A DNA stretch of 64,000 bases, from positions 62,001 through 126,000 of the forward strand of contig JANQON010000009.1 of NCBI GenBank assembly GCA_028289605.1, written 5' to 3'. This DNA comes from Hyphococcus sp. (lineage in GTDB: Bacteria; Pseudomonadota; Alphaproteobacteria; Caulobacterales; Parvularculaceae). Below are positions 26,560 to 37,204 of the stretch, in pieces (within the stretch, counting starts at the first letter, position 1; the number at the start of each line of letters is the position of its first letter). Below the pieces are notes generated by a model. The model made no database searches and had not been told where the DNA came from. It was given only the letters and a program-made list of their open reading frames with translations. The position numbers and the translations under genes were made by a program.

Positions 26560-26683
26560 CGTCATTCCGCGCGCGCTGCTGCGATTTATCGCTGCGGCGC
26601 AGACACGGGATCTTTTTTCGTTCGCCGAGAGCGGTCCCGTATCTGCGAGGCAGCACTTTGTGCTGCATCGCGTACGGGATGAC
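26560..26683. repeat. Palindromic repeat, family C copy 1
   Basis: Two arms in opposite orientation: GTCATTCCGCGCGC with an inner GCTGC/GCAGC-type core at the left, and CAGCACTTTGTGCTG, then CGTACGGGATGAC at the right. A related pair lies at 60.7 kb. Families B and C together fill most of the 405-bp dnaB-alr gap, in which no gene was seen. Confidence 0.7.
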
Positions 26684-26742
26684 GTTCAATCACGCGTTCT
26701 GAACCTTTGCGGACGCAGAGAAATCCCCCTAATGCTTCAAAG

Positions 26743-27840
26743 ATGAACAAAAAAGACGCAAAGGACGCCGTCACCTCCGGCCCCTGGGCGGAGATTGACC
26801 TGTCGGCGCTGTGCGCGAATTACGACATGCTGTCCGCCGCCGCGCCGGCCGCGGAAACCGCAGGGGTCGTCAAGTGCAACGCCTACGGCGTCGGCATGGA
26901 ACCGGCGGCGAAAGCGCTGGCGAAGCGATCGGGCTGTCAAACGTTCTTTGTCGCTTATCCGGAAGAAGGCGCAATTCTGCGCGCAGCGCTCGCAGGCGAT
27001 GCGCCGGATGCGGACATTTTCGTCTTCCATGGACCGTCGCCAACAACACTCGGTGTCTTTCGCGACGCCAGGCTGACGCCGGTGATCAACAGCGCCGAAC
27101 AGGCGGGATGGTGGGCCCAGGCGTTTCCATCGATCCCATGCGCCTTGCACGCCGACACCGGCATGAACAGGCTGGGCTTAGGGCTGGAGACTTTAGGCGA
27201 CATCAACGCGCTTAGCGGGATGAACGTCTCGGTCTTTATGAGTCACCTCGCCTGCGGCGCCGAGCCCGACCATGAGATGAACGCACGCCAGCGCGACGCG
27301 TTTGCGGAAGCGTCGGCGCTCTTTCCGGACGCGCGCAAAAGTCTCGCCGCGTCTGCCGGCGTCCTGATGGATGCATCCTACCATTATGATGTGACCCGCC
27401 CCGGCATTGCCCTCTACGGCGCGAGCCCTTTCAGCGAAGACGAGCGGCGCATCAAAAGCGTGATCACGCTGAAGGCGCCCATTATTCAGATCCGCGACAT
27501 CAACCCTGGGGACAGCGTCGGCTACAACGCAACCTTCACGGCGACAAAGCCGGCCCGAATCGCGACCGTTTCCATCGGCTATGGCGACGGCATCCCGGTC
27601 GGCGGATCCGGCCGCGCCTGCGCGATTGTGAACGGGGAGCGCGCGCAGATCGCCGGCAGGGTGTCGATGGATCTCATCGGCCTCGACATCACATCGCTCG
27701 CCGAGCCGCCGAAAATCGGCGACGCGGCCGCGTTTCTGGGTCCTGACATTCGAATTTTCGAGGCGGCCTCGGCCTGCGGCGTCAATTCATACGAATTGCT
27801 CACCGGGCTTGGCGGACGGGTGGATCGCCGCTACCTGTAG
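26743..27840 (+). CDS. alr: Alanine racemase
   Basis: 365 residues. It makes D-alanine for peptidoglycan. The PLP lysine is Lys44 in GVVKCNAYGVG (most relatives have KANAYGHG). The catalytic Tyr is in SVGYNATFTA, and the fold type III barrel ends in the beta domain with RVSMDLIGLDIT and YELLTGLGGRV. The ATG at 26743 was chosen as closest to the family start; the codons before it belong to the repeat-rich gap. In many alphaproteobacteria alr follows dnaB, as here. Confidence 0.96.
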   Translation: MNKKDAKDAVTSGPWAEIDLSALCANYDMLSAAAPAAETAGVVKCNAYGVGMEPAAKALAKRSGCQTFFVAYPEEGAILRAALAGDAPDADIFVFHGPSPTTLGVFRDARLTPVINSAEQAGWWAQAFPSIPCALHADTGMNRLGLGLETLGDINALSGMNVSVFMSHLACGAEPDHEMNARQRDAFAEASALFPDARKSLAASAGVLMDASYHYDVTRPGIALYGASPFSEDERRIKSVITLKAPIIQIRDINPGDSVGYNATFTATKPARIATVSIGYGDGIPVGGSGRACAIVNGERAQIAGRVSMDLIGLDITSLAEPPKIGDAAAFLGPDIRIFEAASACGVNSYELLTGLGGRVDRRYL

Positions 27841-27874
27841 GGATGGGCAACGCGAAGCCGGAACGAGTCACTCC

Positions 27875-28648
27875 ATGAACCCTATTGCAGCGATCGGGCG
27901 TCTCAGTCTCGACGTCCTGGGCGAGATCGGCCGGATCAGCAATTTCGCCATTGAAGGCGCCGTGGCGGCGCTGACGCCGCCCTATTTTTGGCGCGCGTTT
28001 TTCGTATCCCTGGCGCGCATCGGCTTTGCCTCCCTGCCGGTGGTGGGGCTGACCGCGATCTTTACCGGCGGCGCCCTCGCCCTCAACATTTACGAAGGCA
28101 GCATCTTCCCGAACGCGGATGCGTTTATTCCGCAGATTTTGGGCGTCTCGGTCGTCCGCGAATTGGGCCCTGTGCTCGCCGCGCTGATGGTCGCCGGCCG
28201 GTGCTCCTCCGCCATGGCGGCGGAAATCGGCGCCATGCGCGTCACCGAACAGATCGACGCCATGTCGACGCTGTCCGTCAATCCGTTCAAGTATCTTGTC
28301 GGCCCGCGCATTCTCGCCACGACGATCGCGCTGCCGCTGCTTGTGCTGATTGCCGATATCATCGGCGTTTACGGCGGCTATCTCGTGTCGGTTTATCTCC
28401 TCGACATCGCGCCGCCGATCTACATCAACAATCTGATCGAGTTCATTGACGCCGAAGACGTCACGAGCGGTCTCCTAAAAGCGACCGTGTTCGGCTTTCT
28501 GATCGCGGTTATGGGTTGCTACTACGGCTACCGGTCGGCCGGCGGCGCCAGCGGCGTCGGCAACGCCACGCGCACCGCGGTTGTCGCTGCGGCTGTTTCC
28601 ATCTTTGCGTCGAACTATGTTCTCACATCGCTGTTCGTGGATTTCTGA
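27875..28648 (+). CDS. mlaE: MlaE family ABC transporter permease
   Basis: 257 residues with about five membrane helices. The hallmark blocks are FTGGALALNIYEG, VVRELGPVLAALMVAGR, EIGAMRVTEQIDAM and GPRILATTIALPLLV. MlaE and the ATPase MlaF move phospholipids between inner and outer membrane. The ATG at 27875 was chosen over an upstream frame start. mlaF follows 3 nt after the stop, but no MCE-domain (mlaD) gene is present here, so the periplasmic partner must be elsewhere. Confidence 0.92.
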   Translation: MNPIAAIGRLSLDVLGEIGRISNFAIEGAVAALTPPYFWRAFFVSLARIGFASLPVVGLTAIFTGGALALNIYEGSIFPNADAFIPQILGVSVVRELGPVLAALMVAGRCSSAMAAEIGAMRVTEQIDAMSTLSVNPFKYLVGPRILATTIALPLLVLIADIIGVYGGYLVSVYLLDIAPPIYINNLIEFIDAEDVTSGLLKATVFGFLIAVMGCYYGYRSAGGASGVGNATRTAVVAAAVSIFASNYVLTSLFVDF

Positions 28649-28651
28649 GCG

Positions 28652-29446
28652 ATGAGCGAACCTGAAGCCAAAATCGAAATCCGCGGACTGACGAAGTCCT
28701 TTGGCCAGAACCATGTCCTGCGCGGCATCGATATCGATGTGGCGCAAGGAAAGTCCCTGGTCATCATCGGCGGCTCGGGTTCGGGCAAATCGGTCTTGCT
28801 CAAAAGCATCTTGGGGCTGATCAAACCCGATCGCGGCGAAATCCGCGTCGACGGGCGCAACGTCGCCAAACACTCCGAGGCCGACAAGCGTTTTGTCGCC
28901 GGCCAAACGGGCATGTTGTTTCAAGGCGGCGCCCTGTTTGACTCCTTGAAAGTCTGGGAAAACGTCGCCTTCCGCCTGCTCAACGCCGAACGCCGCCCGC
29001 GCGGCGCCTCGAAGAACAAGGCGCTTGAGTGCCTGGCCCAGGTCGGCCTTGCGCCGGAGGTGGGCGATTTAAAGCCCTCAGAGCTTTCCGGCGGCATGCA
29101 AAAGCGCGTCGGTCTCGCCCGCGCGATCGCGTCGGATCCGCACATTCTGTTTTTTGACGAACCGACGACGGGCCTCGACCCGATCATGTCCGACGTCATC
29201 AACAATTTGATTGTCGAGCGGGTCAAAGCGATCGGCGCCACGGCGATTTCCATCACCCACGATATGGCGTCGGCGCGCAAAATCGCAGACGAGGTGGCGA
29301 TGCTCTATCAGGGACAGATCATCTGGCGTGGCGGCCCTGACGATCTCGATAACTCGGGCAACCCAATGGTCGAACAATTTGTTCGCGGACGCGCGGAAGG
29401 CCCGATCCAGATGCAGGTCCGGCGCTACGCGAAGAAGTCCCGCTAG
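28652..29446 (+). CDS. mlaF: MlaF family ABC transporter ATPase
   Basis: 264 residues. Walker A GGSGSGKSVL, Q-loop in GMLFQGGALFDSL, signature LSGGMQKRVGLARA, Walker B ILFFDEPTTGLDP and H-loop ITHDM are all present. The long C-terminal tail after the nucleotide-binding domain (NPMVEQFVRGRAEGPI) is the usual MlaF tail. It energises the MlaE permease encoded 3 nt upstream. A GTG-start FkbM gene follows after 5 nt. Confidence 0.94.
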   Translation: MSEPEAKIEIRGLTKSFGQNHVLRGIDIDVAQGKSLVIIGGSGSGKSVLLKSILGLIKPDRGEIRVDGRNVAKHSEADKRFVAGQTGMLFQGGALFDSLKVWENVAFRLLNAERRPRGASKNKALECLAQVGLAPEVGDLKPSELSGGMQKRVGLARAIASDPHILFFDEPTTGLDPIMSDVINNLIVERVKAIGATAISITHDMASARKIADEVAMLYQGQIIWRGGPDDLDNSGNPMVEQFVRGRAEGPIQMQVRRYAKKSR

Positions 29447-29451
29447 AGACC

Positions 29452-30225
29452 GTGCATTTGCCGATCAAGCAACGCCTGAAACTGATACGGCAGGACATTT
29501 TGGCCGCGACGGGTTTTCGCGGACACAAGCGCGTGCATGTTCATCCCCATCCCCTCGGCGCGCAGATCGACGTCGAGGGAGACGTCGTGGTCGTTCCCTC
29601 GCCCTTGCGCTGGAAGCTGTACCGCAAGGGCTGGCACGCGCGCCTCGACCAACTCGCGGCGGAGTACGGCGTCGGGCGCCTTGCACAGCTCGATGAAAAC
29701 AGCGTCATCCTCGATATCGGCGCCAACGCCGGGGAGTTCGCCCACGTGGCCGCGCGCTACGGCGCCCGGATCTTTTGCGTCGAACCGGACCCGGCCGTGC
29801 ACGCCTGCCTGCAGGAAAACATCAAGGGGCTCGCCAACGCGTCGGCCCATGACGCGCTCATCTGGAAAGAAGAAGCCGACATTCCCTTTTATTCGGCGCC
29901 GGAACGGGCCGACAGTTCGGTTTTTGCGGAAGGCGCCGGGCCATCGCAGCAGCGACGCGCGACCACCGTTGAACGTTTTTGCACCGAGCACGGCATATCT
30001 GATATCGACCTTCTCAAATGCGATGCGGAAGGGGCTGAACCGGAAGTGCTTCAAGGCGTTGGCGCTATGTTCGCGAACATCAACGCAGTCGCCGTCGACA
30101 CCGGCCGCGAACGCCGCGGCGAACGCACCCACGAAGCCTGCCGGCGAATCTTGGAAGCCAACGGGTTCTCCGTGTCTGACGAAACCGTCGGTAAAAGGTT
30201 GATGACGTTTGGCGTGCGCGGTTAG
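29452..30225 (+). CDS. FkbM family methyltransferase
   Basis: 257 residues. A Rossmann-type SAM-binding site is seen in VILDIGANAGEFAHVAARYG with the acidic loop IFCVEPDPAVHACL. The FkbM hallmark TTVERFCTEHGISDIDLLKC, then DAEGAEPEVLQG, lies near residues 170-200. Such enzymes usually O-methylate sugars or polyketides; the acceptor here is unknown. The start is GTG, 5 nt after mlaF, so it is probably co-transcribed, though a link to lipid transport is not shown. Confidence 0.88.
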   Translation: MHLPIKQRLKLIRQDILAATGFRGHKRVHVHPHPLGAQIDVEGDVVVVPSPLRWKLYRKGWHARLDQLAAEYGVGRLAQLDENSVILDIGANAGEFAHVAARYGARIFCVEPDPAVHACLQENIKGLANASAHDALIWKEEADIPFYSAPERADSSVFAEGAGPSQQRRATTVERFCTEHGISDIDLLKCDAEGAEPEVLQGVGAMFANINAVAVDTGRERRGERTHEACRRILEANGFSVSDETVGKRLMTFGVRG

Positions 30226-30305
30226 ATCCGCTTCGCCAAGACCTAGCGCTTAGACCACATTTTCCGTCCGTAGGCTGACTCAAGACGTTTCATGGCGTCT
30301 TTCGC

Positions 30306-31022
30306 TCACCCGCTCTGAAACAAACTCTCATAGCGGGAAAGGGTCTGCTCGGTAGCGATTACCGCGCTGATATCGGCGGCGAGTCCCGATTTAAGCCGGC
30401 GCTTAATCCCTTCAAAGGCCTTGACCGGGTGCGCCGCCAGGCGAACCGCCGTCGCCCGGGCCCGCTCTGTGCATTCGCCTTCGGGGACGAGTTCGTCAAA
30501 GACGCCCGCTTCAAGCGCCTGTTTTGGCGAGAACTTGTCTCCCGTCGTCAGCGCGCGGTGAAACCAGCTCCGGCTCAGTCGCGCTTCCAGCAGCTTGAAG
30601 GCGTAAAGCGGGGGTACGATGCCGATCTCAACTTCGTTGAGACGCCAATAATAGTCCGTGTCGGCGCCAATGCGGTAGTCCGCCGCCAGAATCGTAAAGA
30701 GCCCCATCGGGAAGATGTGGCCCGACGCGGCGGCGACGATAGGCCTGGGAAAAACAAGCATCGCATGAATGAGCTCGCCGCCGGCTTTCACCATTTCCAG
30801 AGCGCCCTCGGGCCCGCCCTCGGCGAAGACGTTGAGATCAAACCCGGCCGAATAGACGGACGGCAGGTCCGAACGCAGCAACACGGCCGCCTTGTCCCCT
30901 TCAGCCCGCGCAAAAGCCGCCGTCAGCGCCTTGAGGAGCTTGGCGTTCATGATGTTAGCGCGGCCGTCATTCATGGAAATGGTCGCCACGCCGCCCTCAA
31001 TTGCATAATTCACTGAATCCAT
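30306..31022 (-). CDS. Crotonase family protein (enoyl-CoA hydratase/isomerase-like)
   Basis: 238 residues. The oxyanion-hole segment is VYSAGFDLNVFAEGG, and the second block is GHIFPMGLFTILAADYRIGA. Of the two glutamates of classic hydratases, the one in NEVEIGIVPP is present. The other, in the family's GGG-E segment, is replaced by hydrophobic residues. An isomerase or hydrolase-type reaction is therefore as likely as hydration. GGGAGAC lies before the ATG. Divergent from a TetR gene 87 bp away. Confidence 0.85.
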   Translation of the reverse strand: MDSVNYAIEGGVATISMNDGRANIMNAKLLKALTAAFARAEGDKAAVLLRSDLPSVYSAGFDLNVFAEGGPEGALEMVKAGGELIHAMLVFPRPIVAAASGHIFPMGLFTILAADYRIGADTDYYWRLNEVEIGIVPPLYAFKLLEARLSRSWFHRALTTGDKFSPKQALEAGVFDELVPEGECTERARATAVRLAAHPVKAFEGIKRRLKSGLAADISAVIATEQTLSRYESLFQSG

Positions 31023-31067
31023 CGGTCGTCTCCCAGAATCGCCATGGACAGGAATCTCTGGCTGATG

Positions 31068-31081
31068 TAGACCAGTCAATA
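31068..31081. promoter_or_regulatory. Weak TetR operator candidate
   Basis: TAGACCAGTCAATA lies centrally in the gap between the crotonase and TetR genes. TAGACC matches half of the TAGACC-GGTCTA operators described for LmrA/YxaF/AcuR-like TetR proteins, but the second half is degenerate. Confidence 0.3.
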
Positions 31082-31109
31082 TAAAACAACACAAACGCCA
31101 GGAACCGCC

Positions 31110-31706
31110 ATGCCGGCTATCGGAAAACACCGTGAACCGATCATCGATGCGGCGATAAAACATTTTCGCCAGCAGGGTTATCCGGGTACGGGGCTTAACG
31201 ACATCGTACGTTCCAGCGGCGCCCCCAAGGGCTCGCTCTACCACTACTTTCCAGAGGGCAAGCCGTCGATCGCCGTCGCCGCCGTTGAAGAAGCCGCCCG
31301 CCGCATGGCGCGGACCATGCGCGAGATCGCCGACGAGACAGACAGCGCCGGCGCGTTTCTCGTCGGCTTTGCGCGCACGCTTGGCGGGTGGCTGAAGCGA
31401 TCCGGCTATCGCGACGGCTGCCCCATGACAACGGTGCTCCTTGAGCTGGCCCCTCAGGATCGAAACATCGCCAAGGCGGGACGCGCCGCTTACCGTCAAA
31501 GAATGCAGGTTATGCAAGACGTGCTCGAACGCGACGGGATTGCGCCGACGGCCGCGGAAGACATCGCCTGCCTTTGGCTGTCGGCGCTGAACGGCGCGCT
31601 GATCCAAGCGCGGGTTTTCAAGAGTCCAAGACCGCTCGATTGCGTCGCCAGACAACTGGCGGCCGCTCTTCCCGCCGCCGCCGGCGCAAAGAAACAAAGC
31701 GGCTGA
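31110..31706 (+). CDS. TetR family regulator, LmrA/YxaF type
   Basis: 198 residues. The helix-turn-helix is LNDIVRSSGAPKGSLYHYFP near residues 29-50, and the ligand domain begins with SIAVAAVEEAA. The C-terminal block DGCPMTTVLLELAPQD is typical of the LmrA/YxaF C-terminal family. Its stop TGA overlaps the ATG of the VOC gene by one base, so the two are translated together. Divergent from the crotonase gene, its likely target. Effector unknown. Confidence 0.9.
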   Translation: MPAIGKHREPIIDAAIKHFRQQGYPGTGLNDIVRSSGAPKGSLYHYFPEGKPSIAVAAVEEAARRMARTMREIADETDSAGAFLVGFARTLGGWLKRSGYRDGCPMTTVLLELAPQDRNIAKAGRAAYRQRMQVMQDVLERDGIAPTAAEDIACLWLSALNGALIQARVFKSPRPLDCVARQLAAALPAAAGAKKQSG

Positions 31707-32095
31707 TGATCGACCACGTGTCCATCCAGGTTCAGGACATCGACGCCTCCGTCGCCTTTTATCAGACCGTTCTTGAGCCTCTAGGCTACAAGCTTTTTTT
31801 CGCCACCGATCGGACGGCGGCCTTCGGCGTAAAGTATCCGGAATTCTGGCTTAACGCCCGCCCGGACCTTCCAAAAGCCCATGCGCAAACGGGCGCCCAT
31901 GTCTGCCTGCGCGCGACGAGCCATGAGGCTGTCAGCGCGTTTCATCAGCATGCGCTCACAATGGGCGGAATCGATGACGGCGAACCAGGTCCGCGCCAAG
32001 CGCTCATGACGACCTATTTCGGCGCATTTATCCGCGATCTCGACGGCAATCGGGTGGAAGCGGTCTGCTTTCCCAAAAAGGAAACCGCGTCATGA
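31706..32095 (+). CDS. VOC family (glyoxalase-like) protein
   Basis: 129 residues. The N-terminal half begins IDHVSIQVQDIDASVAFYQT, with a metal-ligand-like His4 and the FYQTVLEPLGY motif. The C-terminal half has FGAFIRDLDGNRVEAVCF, with the Glu metal-ligand position in VEAV. Such proteins bind divalent metal and act as isomerases, dioxygenases or resistance proteins. Its start overlaps the TetR stop. The substrate cannot be deduced. Confidence 0.85.
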   Translation: MIDHVSIQVQDIDASVAFYQTVLEPLGYKLFFATDRTAAFGVKYPEFWLNARPDLPKAHAQTGAHVCLRATSHEAVSAFHQHALTMGGIDDGEPGPRQALMTTYFGAFIRDLDGNRVEAVCFPKKETAS

Positions 32096-32169
32096 CCTCG
32101 CGCCGCGAAGCGCCGATCAGTTCCTGATCGGAAAAACCATGGAATGAAATCCGCAGATGGCTTCGCTGA

Positions 32170-33744
32170 TTATTCCCACTCAATCGTGCCCGGCGGCTTC
32201 GACGTCACATCATAAACGACCCGATTGACCCCCCGCACTTCATTGATAATCCGGGTGGCGCAGGCGCCCAGGAAATCGTGCGGGAACGGATAATAATCCG
32301 CCGTCATGCCGTCGGTGGACGTCACCGCGCGCAGGGCGAGTACGTGATCATAGGTGCGTTCATCGCCCATCACGCCCACCGTGCGCACCGGCAATAGCAC
32401 CGAAAACGCTTGCCAGATCGCATCGTATAGCCCGGCCTTTCTGATTTCGTCGATGTAGATCGCGTCCGCCTTGCGCAGAATGTCCGCTTTTTCCTGCGTC
32501 ACCTCGCCCGGAATGCGAATGGCGAGGCCGGGTCCGGGGAATGGGTGACGACCGACGAAATGGTCAGGCAAGCCGAGCTCGCGGCCCAGCGCGCGCACTT
32601 CGTCTTTGAAAAGCTCGCGCAGAGGTTCCACGAGTTTAAGGTTCATGCGTTCCGGCAAGCCGCCCACATTGTGATGGGACTTGATCGTCACCGAAGGACC
32701 GCCGTCAAACGACACGCTTTCGATAACGTCGGGATAGAGCGTGCCCTGCGCCAGAAACGCCGCGCCTTCGATCTTGCCGGCTTCCTCCTCGAAAACGTCG
32801 ATAAAGGTGGCGCCGATAATCTTGCGCTTCCTCTCCGGATCGTCGACGCCGGCGAGCTTGCCCAGGAACAAGTCCTGCGCCTGCACATGAATCAGCGGGA
32901 TGTTGTAGCTGTCGCGAAAGAGCCGCACGACCTCCTCGCCTTCGCCGGCGCGCATGAGGCCGGTATCGACGAAGACGCAGGTGAGCTGTTCGCCGATGGC
33001 CTCGTGGATCAGGACCGCCGCTACGGAAGAATCGACGCCGCCGGAGAGCCCGCAGATGACGCACGCCTCGCCCACCTGTTGGCGAATCTTGGCGATCTCT
33101 TCTTCGCGGAACGCCGCCATGGTCCAGTCGCCGGACATGCCGGCGATTGACTTGACGAAATTTGACAGGAGTTTCGCGCCGTCCGGCGTATGGACGACTT
33201 CCGGATGGAACTGCACCGCATAGATTTGGCGAGCCTCGTCGGCGATGGCGGCGAAGGGCGCGCCGTCGGACTTGGCGACGACCTCAAAGCCGTCCGGAAT
33301 AGCGTTCACCCGGTCGCCATGGCTCATCCACACCTGATGGCGCTCGCCGGGCGCCCACACGCCGTCAAACAACGCGCAATCTTTGACGACTTCGATATGG
33401 GCGCGGCCGAATTCGCGATGATCGGAGCGCTCAACATCGCCGCCCAGCTGTGCGCAGATGGTTTGCTCGCCATAGCAGATCCCGAGAATCGGAACGCCGA
33501 GCTCGAAAACCTGTTCAGGAGCCCGCGGGCTGGTCTCGGTTTTCACGCTGGCCGGCCCGCCGGAGAGGATCACTGCTTTCGGCGAGAATGCATCCAGAAA
33601 CGCATCGTCGATCCGGTTGAAGGGATGGATCTCGCAATAGACGCCCGCTTCGCGCAGGCGCCGGGCGATGAGCTGCGTGACCTGACTGCCGAAGTCAACG
33701 ATCAGCGCGCGCTCGTGAATTTCCGTATGGGGATCTTTTGTCAT
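32170..33744 (-). CDS. guaA: GMP synthase (glutamine-hydrolysing)
   Basis: 524 residues. The glutaminase half has nucleophile Cys in [15 protein letters not shown] and the His-Glu pair in VQFHPEVVH. The ATP-pyrophosphatase half has the P-loop [14 protein letters not shown], and the C-terminal dimerisation domain has [14 protein letters not shown] and ends [10 protein letters not shown]. It converts XMP to GMP. The gene follows rsmB, itself behind guaB, so IMP-to-GMP conversion is encoded together. Confidence 0.98.
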   Translation of the reverse strand: MTKDPHTEIHERALIVDFGSQVTQLIARRLREAGVYCEIHPFNRIDDAFLDAFSPKAVILSGGPASVKTETSPRAPEQVFELGVPILGICYGEQTICAQLGGDVERSDHREFGRAHIEVVKDCALFDGVWAPGERHQVWMSHGDRVNAIPDGFEVVAKSDGAPFAAIADEARQIYAVQFHPEVVHTPDGAKLLSNFVKSIAGMSGDWTMAAFREEEIAKIRQQVGEACVICGLSGGVDSSVAAVLIHEAIGEQLTCVFVDTGLMRAGEGEEVVRLFRDSYNIPLIHVQAQDLFLGKLAGVDDPERKRKIIGATFIDVFEEEAGKIEGAAFLAQGTLYPDVIESVSFDGGPSVTIKSHHNVGGLPERMNLKLVEPLRELFKDEVRALGRELGLPDHFVGRHPFPGPGLAIRIPGEVTQEKADILRKADAIYIDEIRKAGLYDAIWQAFSVLLPVRTVGVMGDERTYDHVLALRAVTSTDGMTADYYPFPHDFLGACATRIINEVRGVNRVVYDVTSKPPGTIEWE

Positions 33745-33753
33745 GGCTGCAGT

Positions 33754-35136
33754 TTATTCCGTTCTCTTCAACGTCGCTATAAAAAACCCGTCGGCGCGGA
33801 TCTCGTCCGGGGTCAGGCGCAAGCCGCCGTCCGGCGTCAGGCAAGCTTCGAGCGCCGCCCGTCCCTCGTCCGTCAACATTCCGGATTCGGCGATCGCGTC
33901 GAGCGTCGGCGTCCGCGCGTATTCCGGATGATCGCCCAGAAACGCGCCAAGACGATCCTCGTTCTCCTCCATCAGGAACGAACAGGTGACCCAAACCAGG
34001 CGCCCGCCCGGTTTAACCAAGCGCGCGGCCTCTTGCAGCACGCGGTCCTGCTCACGCATACGGGTCGCCAGTTGTTTTTCGGTAAGGCGCCACTTGGTGT
34101 CAGGATGGCGCCGCCACGTGCCGGCGCCGGAACAGGGCGCATCGACGAACACCACATCCATCTTGCCCGCCAGACCGTCCAGCGTTTCAGTATCCGTCAC
34201 CGGATTGAGAATCTGCAGGTTACGCACGCCGGCGCGCTTGGCCCGGGCGTAGAGCGGCTTGAGCCTCCGCGCATCGCGGTCATAGGCGTAAAGCTGCCCG
34301 GTGTTCTCCATCAGGGCGGCGAGCGCCAGCGTTTTCCCGCCCCCGCCGGCGCAATAGTCGAGCGCCTGGGCGCCCTTGATGTCGCCGGCCGCGGCTGCGG
34401 CGATCTGCGAGCCCAAGTCCTGCACCTCGACCCAACCCTTGTTGAAGGCCGGAATGACGGTGACCGCCGGCGCTTTTTCCGAGGGATTGGGCGCGGCGAT
34501 GCGCGCCGCCGTCGTCAGTATGGGAACGGCTTTTCCTTTTACGGATTTGAGCGCCGCCAGCGTCTTGTCCGGCGTCGATTTGAGGGTGTTCATGCGAAGG
34601 TCGACGTCGGCGCGTTCCGCGAAGGCGGACATGACGCGCGCCGCGTTGTCACCGAAGACGCGCTCAATGTGCGGCGTCAGCCATTCGGGAAAGTCGCCTG
34701 AGATATGGGGCGCGTTTTTGTCTACCCGCTCATCCCCGCAAAAGCGGGGATCCATTTCCACGTCCGTCTGGATTCCCGCTTTCGCGGGAATGAGCGGAGG
34801 AGAGTTGAGCGCTTGGATTTCGTCCGCCGTAAGTTTCCCCGGACCGTGCGGCTCTTCCGCAGCAGCTTCCGCGAGTTCTTCTACCGAAACGCACCACAGA
34901 AACCGCATCGCCCCCAACACCAGCGTCCGCGGACGATCATCTTTCATGGCGGCCGCGAGAGAATTCCGCCGGCGCAACACATCAAGGCACAAGCCCGAAA
35001 TCCAGGCGCGGTCTTTTGCGCCGGCGTAGCGATTGCTGCGCGACCAATCGGCGATCGCCGTCTTCAGCGGTACGCGCCGCGCGTCAAAGTCAGACAGAAT
35101 TTCTATTGCAGCGGAGAGCCGTCCGGAAAGGCGCAT
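33754..35136 (-). CDS. rsmB: RsmB/NOP2-type rRNA m5C methyltransferase with inserted repeat peptide
   Basis: 460 residues. An N-terminal NusB-like RNA-binding domain (residues ~1-105) is followed by the methyltransferase domain, with SAM site ALDYCAGGGGKTLALAAL and both cysteines of the m5C mechanism, in VDAPCSGAGTWRR and WVTCSFLMEEN. It methylates a cytosine in 16S rRNA in characterised relatives. Residues 114-137 (LIPAKAGIQ...MDPRFCGDER) are encoded exactly by a 72-bp family A repeat, falling in the linker between the domains. The gene lies between guaB and guaA, a conserved position. Symbol given by family; exact target base unproven. Confidence 0.88.
   Translation of the reverse strand: MRLSGRLSAAIEILSDFDARRVPLKTAIADWSRSNRYAGAKDRAWISGLCLDVLRRRNSLAAAMKDDRPRTLVLGAMRFLWCVSVEELAEAAAEEPHGPGKLTADEIQALNSPPLIPAKAGIQTDVEMDPRFCGDERVDKNAPHISGDFPEWLTPHIERVFGDNAARVMSAFAERADVDLRMNTLKSTPDKTLAALKSVKGKAVPILTTAARIAAPNPSEKAPAVTVIPAFNKGWVEVQDLGSQIAAAAAGDIKGAQALDYCAGGGGKTLALAALMENTGQLYAYDRDARRLKPLYARAKRAGVRNLQILNPVTDTETLDGLAGKMDVVFVDAPCSGAGTWRRHPDTKWRLTEKQLATRMREQDRVLQEAARLVKPGGRLVWVTCSFLMEENEDRLGAFLGDHPEYARTPTLDAIAESGMLTDEGRAALEACLTPDGGLRLTPDEIRADGFFIATLKRTE
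34726..34797. repeat. Family A palindromic repeat inserted in frame inside rsmB
   Basis: Left arm CCGCTCATCCCCGCAAAAG followed by CGGGGATCCA; right arm TGGATTCCCG followed by CTTTCGCGGGAATGAGCGG. The element is 72 bp, a multiple of three, and coincides with rsmB codons 114-137. It is the shortest copy, with only about 12 bp between the arms. The reading frame is kept and contains no stop. Confidence 0.85.
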
Positions 35137-36621
<1,485 letters not shown>

Positions 36622-37203
36622 CTAATACAGTTCGGAAACGTCCGGTTCCGGATCGTCTTCCGTCTCGCCGACAGCCGGCGCGTTCACGCCGCGCGCGGCG
36701 GACTCAATCAGCGTGAGATGATAAAGGTCGCGGGCCTGATGAACGCCCGCGTAACAAAACCACATGTTCAAGATCAGTCCAGCGAGCGCCGTAGACAGTC
36801 CGATCCATGCAGAAACCGCAGTAGCCCCTTCAAGCAGCGCCGCCAATTCTCCGGGGAATATCTGGTTAAAGAAGACCAGCAGACCGACCGGAAGAGAGAT
36901 GCTGCTGATCACATTGATCCGCAACGACGCCGAGGCCTGTTCAAAGTTGACAAACGCCAGGGTCTGAAACTGGCGCAACTCTGTCGGCGACAACCGGTCG
37001 AGAACGACCTTTAGCGCCTGCGCCCGCGTCTTTTCGCGCAGCAGCGCGAGCCGATTGGCGCCGGTGCGTTCCGACAGGCCTGAAACCCAGAAACTGCTCG
37101 GGATCATTGCGGCGATGTTTTTGAAATGCGCCGCGGCTTCATCCCAGGCGCGGTCGACGGCGAGTGAAGAAACCCCGGTTTCGGACTGTTTCTTCTTCAG
37201 CAT
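36622..37203 (-). CDS. Two-TM membrane protein, unknown
   Basis: 193 residues. The N-terminal ~105 residues are soluble and helical (VDRAWDEAAAHFKNIAA, RTRAQALKVVLDRLSPTEL). Two hydrophobic helices follow at about residues 97-117 and 126-152. The C-terminal tail is acidic. The ATG is one base after the phosphatase stop, so the two are coupled. No family was recognised. The arrangement suggests a membrane partner of the phosphatase, but this is inference. Confidence 0.68.
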   Translation of the reverse strand: MLKKKQSETGVSSLAVDRAWDEAAAHFKNIAAMIPSSFWVSGLSERTGANRLALLREKTRAQALKVVLDRLSPTELRQFQTLAFVNFEQASASLRINVISSISLPVGLLVFFNQIFPGELAALLEGATAVSAWIGLSTALAGLILNMWFCYAGVHQARDLYHLTLIESAARGVNAPAVGETEDDPEPDVSELY

Positions 37204-37204
37204 G

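Noticed and set aside
32113-32131. Perfect palindrome CCGATCAG-TTC-CTGATCGG after the VOC gene
   Set aside because: Followed by A residues on the plus strand, not T, so not a plus-strand terminator; too little context to call it an operator.
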